DNA of 61,477 bases, from contig JBFHVQ010000006.1 of NCBI GenBank assembly GCA_041589455.1, forward strand, positions 1 to 61,477, read 5' to 3'. A program made the position numbers and the translations under genes. Source of the DNA: SZUA-229 sp041589455. Lineage in GTDB: Bacteria > Pseudomonadota > Gammaproteobacteria > SZUA-229. Below the pieces are notes generated by a model. That model was not told where the DNA came from. It saw only the letters and a program-made list of their open reading frames with translations, and searched no databases. Each line of letters opens with the position of its first letter. Within the stretch, counting starts at the first letter, position 1. This document shows positions 8,782 through 17,735 of the stretch, one piece after another.

Positions 8782-9024
8782 TTAGCCCGCATTTGACAGC
8801 ACCTGCAACACGGCGGCCTGGTCAAGAAAGTAATGACAAATCTGTTGCTGACCACAGGTTACCACGGGTACCTGGGTCCCATATTGTTCAATCAGTTGGG
8901 GGCTCGCATCAACATCGATCACTGTAATGCTAAAATCATGCACTTGCTGCAGCTCGTAGAGTTGCTGCAGCAGGTCTTCACAGAGATGACAGCCGTGCCG
9001 TGAATAGACGGTTAAATCAATCAC
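8782..9024 (-). CDS. Glutaredoxin-like protein (DUF836 type)
   Basis: An 80-residue thioredoxin-fold protein. It opens with a beta strand and the redox motif SRHGCHLCEDLLQQL (CxxC at C11 and C14), and has a cis-proline-type TQVPVVTC motif near residue 52. It belongs to the small glutaredoxin-like family often found beside mucD and lepA in gammaproteobacteria. Its partner is unknown; it could reduce disulfides or protect thiols. It overlaps the 3' end of mucD by 4 nt and ends 11 nt before lepA, so it is part of the same transcription unit. Confidence 0.8.
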   Translation of the reverse strand: MIDLTVYSRHGCHLCEDLLQQLYELQQVHDFSITVIDVDASPQLIEQYGTQVPVVTCGQQQICHYFLDQAAVLQVLSNAG

Positions 9025-10442
9025 TCGGCGTCAGAAATCTTCATAACAATGAACTGATCTGCCCCCTGGCGATGAACCAGAACCGGAATCATACGTTCTG
9101 TGGGCAAATTGGCAACTTTTTTACGAAAATCTGCGGTATTTTTTATGTTCTGGCGATCTAATTGCAAAATAATGTCCCCCGAGCGTAGCCCTGACTGTGC
9201 AGCAGGGCTACCAGGATAGACTTTTCTCACCAGCACGCCACGACCTAGCGCCTGCCGAGATTCGGCACCCAGTTCTGCCACATCAACACCCAGACGGTTA
9301 ACAGATGAGGGCTCTTTTCGACTCTCCATAACCGGCTGGTCTTCCTGAGGTAGCTCCTCGATAATCACCTTAAGGGTTTTCTTACTGTTGTCCCTCAATA
9401 TATCGACTTCTGCAGGTGACCCCACACTCACCCGACCAACTAAGGGCGGCAGATCGGATGAATCCATAATCGAGACACCATTAAATGCCAAAATAACATC
9501 ACCTGCCTTAATGCCGGCTTTTTCAGCTGGACTATCACTAATAACCTGAGACACCAGTGCCCCAACGGGCTTATCCAGCTCAAAACTCTGCGCCAGCTCA
9601 TGGGTGATTTCCTGAATATAAACCCCTAGCCAGCCACGACTGACTGAGCCTTTGTCTTTGAGTTGGCTAACCACATCCATCGCAACTTCTACAGGTATTG
9701 CAAATGACAGTCCCATAAAGCCACCGGTTCGGCTATAAATCTGTGAATTAATACCAATCACCTTGCCATCCAGGTCAAACAGGGGGCCACCAGAATTACC
9801 CGGATTAATTGCCACATCGGTCTGAATAAATGGCACATAATTAGCTCTTGGCAGGCTGCGCCCTTTGGCGCTTACAATGCCTGCAGTCGCCGAATGCTCA
9901 AAACCAAAGGGCGAACCTATCGCAAGCACCCACTCGCCCACTCTAAGCTGAGAAGAGCTACCAATTTCTACCACCGGCAGCTTTTCACCATCGACTTTAA
10001 GCAGGGCAATATCCGTCGACTCATCACTGCCGATAACACGGGCAATAAATTCACGCTTGTCACTCAGGCGGACAATAATTTCATCGGCGCCATTAACCAC
10101 ATGATGATTGGTTATGATATAGCCGTCTTTGGAAATAATAAAACCGGAACCTAATGAGGTGGCATCCTGGGGTTCACTGGGCACACCCGGTGCGCCGAAA
10201 AAATGCCTGAATAACTCATCAAAAGGGGTGTTCTCAGGAAGTTTCAGGTCATCTTCCAGCTCCTCTTTGAGGCGCCCCCAGGGGTGATGTTTCGAATTCA
10301 TCTTAGTGCGGGTACTGATATTGACCACCGCTTTACCATTTTCTTCAACCAGCTCAGCAAAATCGGGTAATGAGCGCGCCTGTAACTGCAAGCTCATTAT
10401 CAGGAAACTAATTAATATTAATAAACGTGTTTTCAAAAACAT
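9021..10442 (-). CDS. mucD: Periplasmic Do-family serine protease MucD/DegP-like
   Basis: A 473-residue secreted protease/chaperone that degrades misfolded envelope proteins. Starting at ATG 10442 gives a signal peptide (MFLKTRLLILISFLIMSLQL) preceded by GAG-type ribosome-binding bases. The longer frame to 10544 would place a polar tail before the signal peptide, so I reject it. The catalytic triad is visible: H114 in TNHHVV, D144 in STDIALLKV and S217 in GNSGGP. Two PDZ domains follow (about 285-375 and 390-470). Membership of the rpoE-mucA-mucB-rseC cluster fits MucD of Pseudomonas, where it restrains sigma-E/AlgU signalling. Confidence 0.93.
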   Translation of the reverse strand: MFLKTRLLILISFLIMSLQLQARSLPDFAELVEENGKAVVNISTRTKMNSKHHPWGRLKEELEDDLKLPENTPFDELFRHFFGAPGVPSEPQDATSLGSGFIISKDGYIITNHHVVNGADEIIVRLSDKREFIARVIGSDESTDIALLKVDGEKLPVVEIGSSSQLRVGEWVLAIGSPFGFEHSATAGIVSAKGRSLPRANYVPFIQTDVAINPGNSGGPLFDLDGKVIGINSQIYSRTGGFMGLSFAIPVEVAMDVVSQLKDKGSVSRGWLGVYIQEITHELAQSFELDKPVGALVSQVISDSPAEKAGIKAGDVILAFNGVSIMDSSDLPPLVGRVSVGSPAEVDILRDNSKKTLKVIIEELPQEDQPVMESRKEPSSVNRLGVDVAELGAESRQALGRGVLVRKVYPGSPAAQSGLRSGDIILQLDRQNIKNTADFRKKVANLPTERMIPVLVHRQGADQFIVMKISDAE

Positions 10443-10465
10443 AATTTTCTCATTCGTATTTAATG

Positions 10466-10897
10466 TCACGATATTCTTCGAATCAGATGGGGACGAATAC
10501 TTTGTTTTAAAGTTGAAATAGCAAGCAGATAGCGCACCAGCCACATAGAAACCAGTAAGCCCGCTAAAGCTGATAGAATGGTTAACAGCTCATTGGCAAA
10601 CAGCCATTCAGTCAGCAAGCCAAAACCCAACATGAGCAATAGCGGAAATAGATAAACCAGCATTGAGCCCTGTACCAGTGCGTTTTCTTCTATCGCCACC
10701 ACCACTTCATCACCCGGTTTTACCTGCAGGGTATTTTCTACTACAAACTGGGAACTACGTTTGCCGACGACTTTTGACAATGTCGATGTACCACAACCGC
10801 TTTTTACCGAGCAACTCTGACAGGCACTCTTTCGTTGAGTCTGCAGCAGCGCCTGATGCCCTCGGACTTCGACAACAACCGCTGATTCCTCAATCAT
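10466..10897 (-). CDS. rseC: RseC/MucC family positive regulator of sigma E
   Basis: A 143-residue inner-membrane protein. The start is taken at MIEESAVVVEVRG (ATG 10897), which is where the family begins; an upstream in-frame extension lies inside mucB. The N-terminal region has the Cys cluster CQSCSVKSGCG at about 25-35. Two adjacent membrane segments follow (about 75-95 and 100-120). RseC/MucC proteins modulate sigma-E activity and, in some species, electron transfer to SoxR. It overlaps the end of mucB by 8 nt. Confidence 0.88.
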   Translation of the reverse strand: MIEESAVVVEVRGHQALLQTQRKSACQSCSVKSGCGTSTLSKVVGKRSSQFVVENTLQVKPGDEVVVAIEENALVQGSMLVYLFPLLLMLGFGLLTEWLFANELLTILSALAGLLVSMWLVRYLLAISTLKQSIRPHLIRRIS

Positions 10898-11933
10898 TCT
10901 GGCGTACCACTTCCATTGATTCAGCAATCATTCTAACGGTTGAACCTGGCACCTCACCAATTGCCGTCACATACCGCTCATTCACATAAGAACTGAAGGC
11001 ATTCACTGGCCCCATACTGGAAGCACCAATCATCGGCTTTTCAATTTTCTTCTGCTCAACAAATACCGATACCGAAGCCATACCATCGCTGTAAACCAGG
11101 TGATAGGCAGGTTGCGCATTGAGTCCCTGGGTTTTTACCGAGCGTTTAAGATTAAAACCAGCGGGTAGCTTCATTGCTTTCCAGCGTGCAGCAATCGGCG
11201 TATCTGCCTGCCTGAAGTTAAAGGTCCGATAATCGTCCAGTTCAGACATATCCAGCGGGCTTCTCGGCTCATCACCAAGCAGCTCTACATTACTATACAT
11301 CAGTTGTTCAAGCACTTTACCCTGTTGATCCAGCATATCGCACTTCAATAGAATACCGCTTTCACTATCTAGCCAGAAGACATAGCCATAACGATGTTGA
11401 TCCAGTGGTTTCATACGAATCACCTGGGCTCTTTTGTTGGCGATGCGTTCCTCACCAGCCAGTGACAACTGATAATGCTTTTTCAGTATACGACGATTCT
11501 CAGGCAGAATGGGATGCAACGGGGCTCGGCCCGATTCACCGGAAATGGTAATGAGCTTTTTAGCAGGGAATATACTGGTCACCTGGTCGTTTTGACGAAC
11601 AATCTTCTGCTGCTCGCCATTAAGTGACTCCAGCACCTGCCAGCTACCTTCCTCTGTTACACCCTGGTCAACCCTGATTGCCTGTAGTTTATTTTGCTGA
11701 CGAATAATCAGCGTACCGGTGAAGTTCTGCAGACGCGACGCCTGCGACATTTTATCCAGCCAGTGATCAACCGAGGCCGTGATCGCAGGTTCAGCCTGAA
11801 CCGTAGACACAGGTTGTAATAATGAAATGCTTCCTGAAGTCTGTTGCCCCGAACTATCGGTATCCGCAGACAGTGGTCTGAATAGACTCAGTAATAGAAG
11901 CAGACTCCCCAGGCATAGCCGACTCACGATCAT
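10890..11933 (-). CDS. mucB: Sigma-E regulatory protein MucB/RseB
   Basis: This 347-residue periplasmic protein binds the anti-sigma factor MucA/RseA and shields it from DegS-type cleavage; in E. coli, lipids or LPS release it. The signal peptide is at residues 1-23. The N-terminal domain is a LolA/LppX-like beta fold with LQNFTGTLIIRQQNKLQAIR. The C-terminal domain ends with SSMGPVNAFSSYVNERYVT and VTAIGEVPGSTVRMIAESM, a typical MucB/RseB ending. It sits between mucA and rseC in the standard order. Confidence 0.93.
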   Translation of the reverse strand: MIVSRLCLGSLLLLLSLFRPLSADTDSSGQQTSGSISLLQPVSTVQAEPAITASVDHWLDKMSQASRLQNFTGTLIIRQQNKLQAIRVDQGVTEEGSWQVLESLNGEQQKIVRQNDQVTSIFPAKKLITISGESGRAPLHPILPENRRILKKHYQLSLAGEERIANKRAQVIRMKPLDQHRYGYVFWLDSESGILLKCDMLDQQGKVLEQLMYSNVELLGDEPRSPLDMSELDDYRTFNFRQADTPIAARWKAMKLPAGFNLKRSVKTQGLNAQPAYHLVYSDGMASVSVFVEQKKIEKPMIGASSMGPVNAFSSYVNERYVTAIGEVPGSTVRMIAESMEVVRQND

Positions 11934-11988
11934 GACGTTCTCAGTAACGTTTTTCTAAATTGCAATTGACGCCTCACAGATATTCGAC

Positions 11989-12612
11989 TTATTCAGTTTC
12001 CTGAGCCTTAAAGTCCGCAGCACGCACATAAGGCATCATGCCCTGCATAGTTGACTGGCTGGCATAACCAGAGTGCTGCATCATATAGCTGTTAAGCTGT
12101 TTCTGTTGTTCTACGGTTTTTTGCTGATCTACCGTTGACGCCACGCGAACGTGACGTGCGATTTCCGGGTTCACTTTTAACGGAGTCACTGACTGCACCA
12201 GTTGCGCCTCAGTCTCTGTTTCTCCCTGCTGTACAGTATTGAAAGTCACCACAGTCAACATGGCAACGGAAGCGGCAACCGCCGCACCGGCTAATGGTTT
12301 AAGCCAGCGGCTCAAAGCATCAGAAATAAGCAGCAGAGGATTGAAAGCCTGTGGTGACGACTCAGCAACTTCGCTAAGAGCCGGCTCCTGCTCAATGGCA
12401 CGGTGTACCGCTGCGCTAATATCCATAAACGAAGCCTGATTAAGCTCATCACGCATCGCATCACCCATCAATTGATAACGTTGTGCTGTCTCAGCATCAC
12501 TTAGCGGATCACGTTTTAGATCCTGCATGAAGTCATCCAGCTGATTTCTATCCAGTGCATTATCAAGTAGTGCGGATAATTGCTCTTCTCTTTTGATATC
12601 TGATTCATTCAT
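11989..12612 (-). CDS. mucA: Anti-sigma-E factor MucA/RseA
   Basis: A single-pass inner-membrane protein of 207 residues. The cytoplasmic N-terminal domain (REEQLSALLDNALDRNQLDD and the LKRDPLSDAETAQRYQLMGD region) is the sigma-binding fold. A membrane segment lies at about residues 104-126 and a periplasmic tail follows. The start is placed at ATG 12612, where TAGGTG lies 6 nt upstream; an in-frame GTG at 12621 is possible. It begins 16 nt after the rpoE stop, consistent with coupled production of the sigma factor and its inhibitor. Regulated proteolysis after envelope stress is inferred from the family. Confidence 0.9.
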   Translation of the reverse strand: MNESDIKREEQLSALLDNALDRNQLDDFMQDLKRDPLSDAETAQRYQLMGDAMRDELNQASFMDISAAVHRAIEQEPALSEVAESSPQAFNPLLLISDALSRWLKPLAGAAVAASVAMLTVVTFNTVQQGETETEAQLVQSVTPLKVNPEIARHVRVASTVDQQKTVEQQKQLNSYMMQHSGYASQSTMQGMMPYVRAADFKAQETE

Positions 12613-12628
12613 TGTATGCACCTACACC

Positions 12629-13372
12629 TTAATCCTGACCATTAAGCAGCGGCTTTAGCTGATTATCGATGGTCTCTCGTGCTCTAAATATTCTTGAACG
12701 GACAGTCCCGATGGGACATTCCATCACCTCGGCGATCTCCTCATAACTTAAGCCTTCCATTTCACGAAGTGTAATGGCTTCTTTCAAATCAGACGGCAAG
12801 TCGCTAATGGTTCTATAAATAACTTGCTTAATCTCGGCTGCCAGCAGTTCTTTTTCTGGTGTTGCGTATTCTCGTAGCCAGTCACCGCTATCGTATTGCT
12901 CCGCATCCTGTGCATCAACGGCTGACTCTGTTGCACGACGCCCTGCTGACACCAGGTAATTTTTCGCTGTATTAATCGCAATGCGGTACAACCAGGTGTA
13001 AAAAGCACTATCACCACGGAAGTTTTTTAACGCACGGTAGGCCTTGATAAAGGCTTCCTGCGCCACATCCTGAACTTCATCGCTATTGCGAATAAAACGC
13101 GCCACCAGTTTAATGATACGATGCTGGTATTTTAGCACCAGAACATCAAATGCTTTTTTATCGCCCTGCTGCACTCTCTCAACCAGAGCCTGGTCGATTT
13201 CACGCTCGCTTGTTTGCGCTATATTGGTTGTTGACACATCCTGTGATGCATTACTCTGAGTCAATTTTTTTAAGCCATGGTTAGTTTGCATGGTTGGTTT
13301 AGGCGTGGTGACCGGAATTAGTGTAACATCACGTCCAAAAGCTGACACAATACCTGATTCGATTACTGACAT
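12629..13372 (-). CDS. rpoE: Extracytoplasmic-stress sigma factor RpoE/AlgU
   Basis: An ECF sigma factor whose core matches AlgU/RpoE closely. Region 2 contains QDVAQEAFIKAYRALKNFRG and SAFYTWLYRIAINTAKN. Region 4 contains LREMEGLSYEEIAEVMECPI and GTVRSRIFRARE. The frame from ATG 13372 gives 247 residues, about 50 more than E. coli RpoE, because of a polar N-terminal extension before DQALVERVQQGDKKAF. An internal start is possible: a GTG at about codon 46 gives a standard-length protein but has a poorly spaced ribosome-binding site. It is divergent from nadB, as in E. coli. Confidence 0.92.
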   Translation of the reverse strand: MSVIESGIVSAFGRDVTLIPVTTPKPTMQTNHGLKKLTQSNASQDVSTTNIAQTSEREIDQALVERVQQGDKKAFDVLVLKYQHRIIKLVARFIRNSDEVQDVAQEAFIKAYRALKNFRGDSAFYTWLYRIAINTAKNYLVSAGRRATESAVDAQDAEQYDSGDWLREYATPEKELLAAEIKQVIYRTISDLPSDLKEAITLREMEGLSYEEIAEVMECPIGTVRSRIFRARETIDNQLKPLLNGQD

Positions 13373-13401
13373 AAAGACTCAACCCTGGTTATTAAAGAAG
13401 A

Positions 13402-15018
13402 ATGTCCAATAAGATGAGTAATAGACAATCCTTTCGCCACGAAGTTCTCATAATTGGTGGTGGCGCAGCTGGATTAAGTCTGGCACTGAATCTGCCGTCC
13501 ACCATGAAAGTGGCTGTGATCACCAAGGAACGGGACACAGAAGGTAGCACCTACTATGCACAGGGCGGGATTTCAGCGGTATTACGGGATGAAGATTCTT
13601 TTGAATCCCATATCCAGGATACCCTGAATGCCGGCGGCGGCCTGTGCGATGAAACATCGGTACGCTATACCGTTGAGAATGGCCCTGATTCCATCGACTG
13701 GCTGTCGAGCCTTGGTGTGCCATTTACTACAGACAAACATGCTAATGGCCGTAAAACCTGGCATTTAACCCGAGAAGGCGGACACAGCCATCGCCGCGTA
13801 ATCCATGCTGCAGATGCCACTGGTAAAGCGCTGGAAACTACCCTGATCAACCATGCCCGTCATAGCGGCAATATCGAAATATTCCAGCACCATATCGCGG
13901 TTGACCTGATTACCGGCAAAAAGCTGGGGTTATCCCATGACCGCTGTATCGGCGCCTATGTCCTCGATAAGGAACAACAGCGTGTCGAAACGTTTCAGGC
14001 TCGCTATGTGATTCTGGCATCTGGCGGTGCCAGTAAGGTGTATCTCTATACTTCGAATCCTGATGGCTCAACTGGAGACGGCATCGCCATGGCCTGGCGT
14101 GCTGGCTGCCGGGTTGCCAATATGGAATTCATGCAATTCCACCCGACCTGTCTGTACCACCCGGATGCCAAGTCATTTCTATTGACCGAGGCCCTAAGGG
14201 GAGAAGGTGGTCACCTGCTGCTACCCGATGGCCATCGTTTTATGAAAGACTTCGATAAGCGGGCTGAGCTGGCACCCCGTGATATCGTCGCCCGGGCCAT
14301 CGACCATGAAATGAAGCGCCTGGGTGTGGACTGCCTGTATCTGGATATTAGCCATAAGCCAGCGGCCTTTATTCGCTCACACTTTCCAACCATATACGCC
14401 AAATGCCTCGAATATGGCTTCGACCTGACCAAACAGCCCGTACCGGTCGTTCCCGCAGCACATTACACCTGCGGTGGTATTATGACCAACCTGAATGGAC
14501 AGACCGATATCGAGAACCTCTACGCAATCGGTGAAACTGCCTTTACCGGACTGCATGGTGCTAACCGCATGGCCAGCAATTCATTACTCGAATGCCTGGT
14601 GTTTGCTCGCGCCGCGGCAAAACACATTACCGAATCTTCAGGTACGTCTCATCAATGGGACACCATCAAAGACTGGGATGAAAGCCGTGTCACTAACTCC
14701 GATGAAGAAGTCGTGGTATCCCATAACTGGGACGAGCTACGCCGCTTTATGTGGGACTATGTTGGCATCGTACGCACCGACAAACGCCTGCGACGCGCGA
14801 AACGCCGTGTTGACCTGCTACTACTGGAAATCGAGGAATACTACGGTAACTTCCGGGTGACCGCTGACCTGCTCGAACTAAGAAACCTGGCAGTAGTTGC
14901 CGACCTGATTATTCGTTGCGCCCAACAACGCAAGGAAAGCCGCGGACTGCACTACACACTGGACTACCCAGAACAGAGCAATAAGCCCCCTGTAAACACC
15001 ATTTTAAAGCCTGAATAA
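13402..15018 (+). CDS. nadB: L-aspartate oxidase
   Basis: This 538-residue FAD enzyme oxidises L-aspartate to iminoaspartate, the first step of de novo NAD synthesis. The FAD-binding Rossmann motif EVLIIGGGAAGLSLAL lies near residue 15. Family active-site segments include GSTYYAQGGISAVLRDEDS, the FHPTCLYHP and LRGEGG region, and GLHGANRMASNSLLECLVF. An in-frame ATG at 13414 may be the real start, because its product begins like other NadB proteins; the ATG at 13402 sits only 1 nt after a purine-rich AAGAAG. It is divergent from rpoE, and the two 5' ends share regulatory DNA. Confidence 0.95.
   Translation: MSNKMSNRQSFRHEVLIIGGGAAGLSLALNLPSTMKVAVITKERDTEGSTYYAQGGISAVLRDEDSFESHIQDTLNAGGGLCDETSVRYTVENGPDSIDWLSSLGVPFTTDKHANGRKTWHLTREGGHSHRRVIHAADATGKALETTLINHARHSGNIEIFQHHIAVDLITGKKLGLSHDRCIGAYVLDKEQQRVETFQARYVILASGGASKVYLYTSNPDGSTGDGIAMAWRAGCRVANMEFMQFHPTCLYHPDAKSFLLTEALRGEGGHLLLPDGHRFMKDFDKRAELAPRDIVARAIDHEMKRLGVDCLYLDISHKPAAFIRSHFPTIYAKCLEYGFDLTKQPVPVVPAAHYTCGGIMTNLNGQTDIENLYAIGETAFTGLHGANRMASNSLLECLVFARAAAKHITESSGTSHQWDTIKDWDESRVTNSDEEVVVSHNWDELRRFMWDYVGIVRTDKRLRRAKRRVDLLLLEIEEYYGNFRVTADLLELRNLAVVADLIIRCAQQRKESRGLHYTLDYPEQSNKPPVNTILKPE
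13421..13447 (-). promoter_or_regulatory. Candidate sigma-E (autoregulatory) promoter of rpoE
   Basis: On the minus strand GAACTT (13447-13442), a 16-nt spacer, then TCTAT (13425-13421) resembles the sigma-E/AlgU consensus GAACTT-N16-TCTGA. The -35 is exact and the -10 matches in its first three bases. It lies inside the first codons of divergent nadB and would give a 5' leader of about 40 nt to the rpoE start at 13372. E. coli rpoE has an autoregulated promoter in the corresponding place. Confidence 0.5.
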
Positions 15019-15019
15019 T

Positions 15020-15856
15020 ATGTCTGAACCTCTTCCTTTGGTGATTGAACCCGAGACGTTAAAACCGCTGCTAAATGACAGCAATGTCGTACTGGTCGAT
15101 CTTTCCACTCACCATCAGTATGTGCAGGCACACATACCCGGTGCTGTATTTCTGGACTATGCCCATATCGTTGGCATGAACCGCCCCTACACTGGACTAC
15201 TTCCCGATGAGGAGGCTTTTGCCCACATTCTCAATTCACTGGGCATACAGCCCGATACACAAATAGTGGCCTATGATGAAGAAGGTGGTGGCAAGGCGGC
15301 CAGACTTATCTGGACACTACATGCCATGGGCCATCAACAGGCTAGCCTGCTAAATGGCGGCTTAATTGCCTGGTATCGTGAACAGCACCCATTAAGTAAT
15401 GAACAGGTCAGCAGCCAGCCCAATCCATCGGACAAACAATACCTGGTTAGTTTTGAAGGTGCCAGTGTGGTTGCCGACACCCAGTACATTAAAGACAATC
15501 TGGATAACCCGCAGACCGCCCTGTTAGACGCTCGTAGTCTGGAAGAATACAACGGAACTGCACGCTATGCACAACGCCAGGGACGCATACCCGGCGCGGC
15601 ACACTTCGAATGGACCCGCGCCATGGATGCAGATGCGAATTACCGTTTACTCTCAGCAGAGAGTTTACAGCCAATGCTGGATGCGCTAGGCCTAAGTGCG
15701 GATAAGGAAGTTATTGTCTATTGCCAGAGTCATCATCGCTCAGCGCTGTCTTACCTTATGCTGAAATATCTGGGCTATGAAAAGGTACGCGGCTACCCCG
15801 GTTCCTGGAGCGAATGGGGCAACCGGGACGATACACCTATCGAAATAATCCCCTAG
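15020..15856 (+). CDS. Two-domain sulfurtransferase (rhodanese/TST family)
   Basis: A 278-residue thiosulfate or 3-mercaptopyruvate sulfurtransferase with two tandem rhodanese domains. The N-terminal domain (about 1-135) contains VLVDLSTHHQYVQAHIPGAV and lacks a catalytic Cys. The C-terminal domain (about 150-275) carries the active-site Cys in VIVYCQSHHRS, plus the CH2-type motif LDARSLEEY and a terminal YPGSWSEWG. The loop CQSHHRS differs from the CG[ST]GVTA loop of mercaptopyruvate enzymes, so the substrate is uncertain. It starts 1 nt after nadB and overlaps orn (opposite strand) by 4 nt at its 3' end. Confidence 0.88.
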   Translation: MSEPLPLVIEPETLKPLLNDSNVVLVDLSTHHQYVQAHIPGAVFLDYAHIVGMNRPYTGLLPDEEAFAHILNSLGIQPDTQIVAYDEEGGGKAARLIWTLHAMGHQQASLLNGGLIAWYREQHPLSNEQVSSQPNPSDKQYLVSFEGASVVADTQYIKDNLDNPQTALLDARSLEEYNGTARYAQRQGRIPGAAHFEWTRAMDADANYRLLSAESLQPMLDALGLSADKEVIVYCQSHHRSALSYLMLKYLGYEKVRGYPGSWSEWGNRDDTPIEIIP

Positions 15857-16401
15857 ATTTTAAGTGCATGCTCGCGATAATAGATAAGCTCGTTAATGGA
15901 ATCCTTAATATCATCCATCGCCAGATGGGATGACTCCTTATTGAAGCCTTTATATACCTCAGGGGACCAGCGACGTGTCAGTTCCTTGATTGTACTGACA
16001 TCCAGGTTCCGGTAATGGAAAAATTCTTCCAGTTGCGGCATATAGTTAGCAAGAAAGCGACGATCCTGGCAGATGCTATTGCCACACATAGGGGAAGCGC
16101 CTGCAGGCACATACTGCTGTAAAAACTCAATGGTCTGCTTTTCAGCCATCGCCTCATTCATCGTACTGTCTTTTACCCGCTGGGTCAGGCCTGACTTACC
16201 ATGCTGAGTCGTACACCACTCATCCATACCATTCAGAATCTCATCACTCTGATGAACCGCCAGCATCGGGCCTTCGGCTAGAATATTCAGGTCTTTATCG
16301 GTGACGATAGTGGCAATCTCGATAATTAGATCTGTTTTCGGTTCGAGGCCTGTCATCTCAAGATCAATCCAGATCAGATTATTCGAGTCTGGCTGTGGCA
16401 T
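15853..16401 (-). CDS. orn: Oligoribonuclease
   Basis: This 182-residue DEDDh 3'-5' exonuclease degrades very short RNAs, including pGpG produced by EAL-type phosphodiesterases. Metal-binding residues are visible in LIWIDLEMTGL (D and E near residues 12-14), in GNSICQDRRFL and in SSHLAMDDIKDSI near the C-terminus. Length is typical. Its 3' end overlaps the sulfurtransferase gene by 4 nt on the opposite strand. A GGDEF/EAL protein elsewhere in the window would make its pGpG role relevant. Confidence 0.96.
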   Translation of the reverse strand: MPQPDSNNLIWIDLEMTGLEPKTDLIIEIATIVTDKDLNILAEGPMLAVHQSDEILNGMDEWCTTQHGKSGLTQRVKDSTMNEAMAEKQTIEFLQQYVPAGASPMCGNSICQDRRFLANYMPQLEEFFHYRNLDVSTIKELTRRWSPEVYKGFNKESSHLAMDDIKDSINELIYYREHALKI

Positions 16402-16493
16402 AGTAAGCTCCCGTTTTTCTTAAAAATACACAGTAGAACATTTTAGTCAGAAAAGCGATAATCTACTAACCCCATTATTAAACAGGATGATTA

Positions 16494-17732
16494 ATGCACA
16501 CTTTTGCAGTTGTTTTTCTAGCCTTCTTTATACTCTCTATCGTGGTTAAGCTATGGCTCGCTCAACGCCATCTGACTCATATTCACAAGCATCGCGCTCA
16601 GGTACCTGAGGCATTCCAGGAAAAAATTTCACTCGAAGAGCACCAGAAAGCCGCTGATTACACCACCGCAAAAGTCACTTTTGGCCGTTGGCCACTGTTA
16701 TATGATGCCGGCGTTCTACTGGTATGGACCTTCGGCGGCGGGCTTGAAATGCTTGATCAAACTGCACGCGGCTTCGAACTATCCGCTATCTCCACCGGCA
16801 TCCTGGTAATTTTCAGTATGATGATCATCTCTGCCCTGCTGGATTTACCGTTCTCAATTTACAGCACCTTTGTGATTGAAGAAAAGTTTGGCTTTAACCG
16901 AACCACTGCCAACACCTTTATTGTTGATATGTTAAAAGGTGCACTACTAGCTGCCATTCTGGGCATTCCCCTGATCTGGGTTGTGCTGTGGTTAATGGAA
17001 CAGGCCGGTGAACTCTGGTGGATTTATACCTGGGCGGTATGGACCGGCTTCAGCCTGTTTATCGCCTGGGCTTATCCCACCTGGATTGCCCCCATCTTTA
17101 ATAAATTTTCACCGATGGAAGAAGGCGACACCTTAAATCGCATCAAGAGCCTGCTAAGCCGTTGTGGCTTTAACAGCGACGGCGTGTTTGTGATTGACGG
17201 TTCAAAACGCTCCAGCCACGGTAATGCCTACTTCTCTGGTTTTGGTAAAAACAAACGCATTGTATTTTATGACACGCTGCTGGAATCACTTAGCGATGAC
17301 GAACTGGAAGCGGTACTGGCTCACGAACTAGGTCACTTCAAACGTAAACACATCGTCAAAGGCATGGCGATCACTATCGTCACAACACTGATCGGCCTGG
17401 GCATTCTGGCCTGGTTAATGAAAGCGGAGTGGTTTTATACGGCACTCGGTGTGAGCACACCGTCGACTTACATGGCATTGCTATTATTTACCATCGTTAT
17501 GCCAGTATTTACCTTCCTGCTAAGTCCGTTAATGAGCATGTTCTCACGCAAAAACGAATTTGAAGCAGATGAGTTTGCCGCACAGAATTCCGATGCACAG
17601 TTTTTAATACAGGCGCTGGTTAATCTGTATAAAGAAAATGCCAGCACCCTGACACCGGACCCACTGTATTCCAGTTTTTATGATAGTCACCCTCCCGCGC
17701 CGGTACGCATTGCGCACCTGGCCAAACAGTAA
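16494..17732 (+). CDS. M48 family metallopeptidase (Ste24/CAAX-protease-like)
   Basis: A 412-residue polytopic inner-membrane zinc protease. The HExxH motif is HELGH at 277-281, with the third zinc ligand probably in RKNEFEADEFAAQ near residue 355. Membrane segments lie at about 4-22, 72-90, 100-120, 145-168, 178-198, 288-310 and 325-350. The N-terminal domain and the NAYFSGFGKNKRIVFYDTLL stretch match Ste24-type proteases. Bacterial members are thought to act in membrane-protein quality control; no prenylated substrate is implied. A small cytochrome gene follows 3 nt later. Confidence 0.9.
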   Translation: MHTFAVVFLAFFILSIVVKLWLAQRHLTHIHKHRAQVPEAFQEKISLEEHQKAADYTTAKVTFGRWPLLYDAGVLLVWTFGGGLEMLDQTARGFELSAISTGILVIFSMMIISALLDLPFSIYSTFVIEEKFGFNRTTANTFIVDMLKGALLAAILGIPLIWVVLWLMEQAGELWWIYTWAVWTGFSLFIAWAYPTWIAPIFNKFSPMEEGDTLNRIKSLLSRCGFNSDGVFVIDGSKRSSHGNAYFSGFGKNKRIVFYDTLLESLSDDELEAVLAHELGHFKRKHIVKGMAITIVTTLIGLGILAWLMKAEWFYTALGVSTPSTYMALLLFTIVMPVFTFLLSPLMSMFSRKNEFEADEFAAQNSDAQFLIQALVNLYKENASTLTPDPLYSSFYDSHPPAPVRIAHLAKQ

Positions 17733-17735
17733 GAG

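Noticed and set aside
9021..10544. Longer mucD start at 10544
   Set aside because: It places a 34-residue polar tail ahead of the signal peptide and overlaps rseC. ATG 10442 is a better start.
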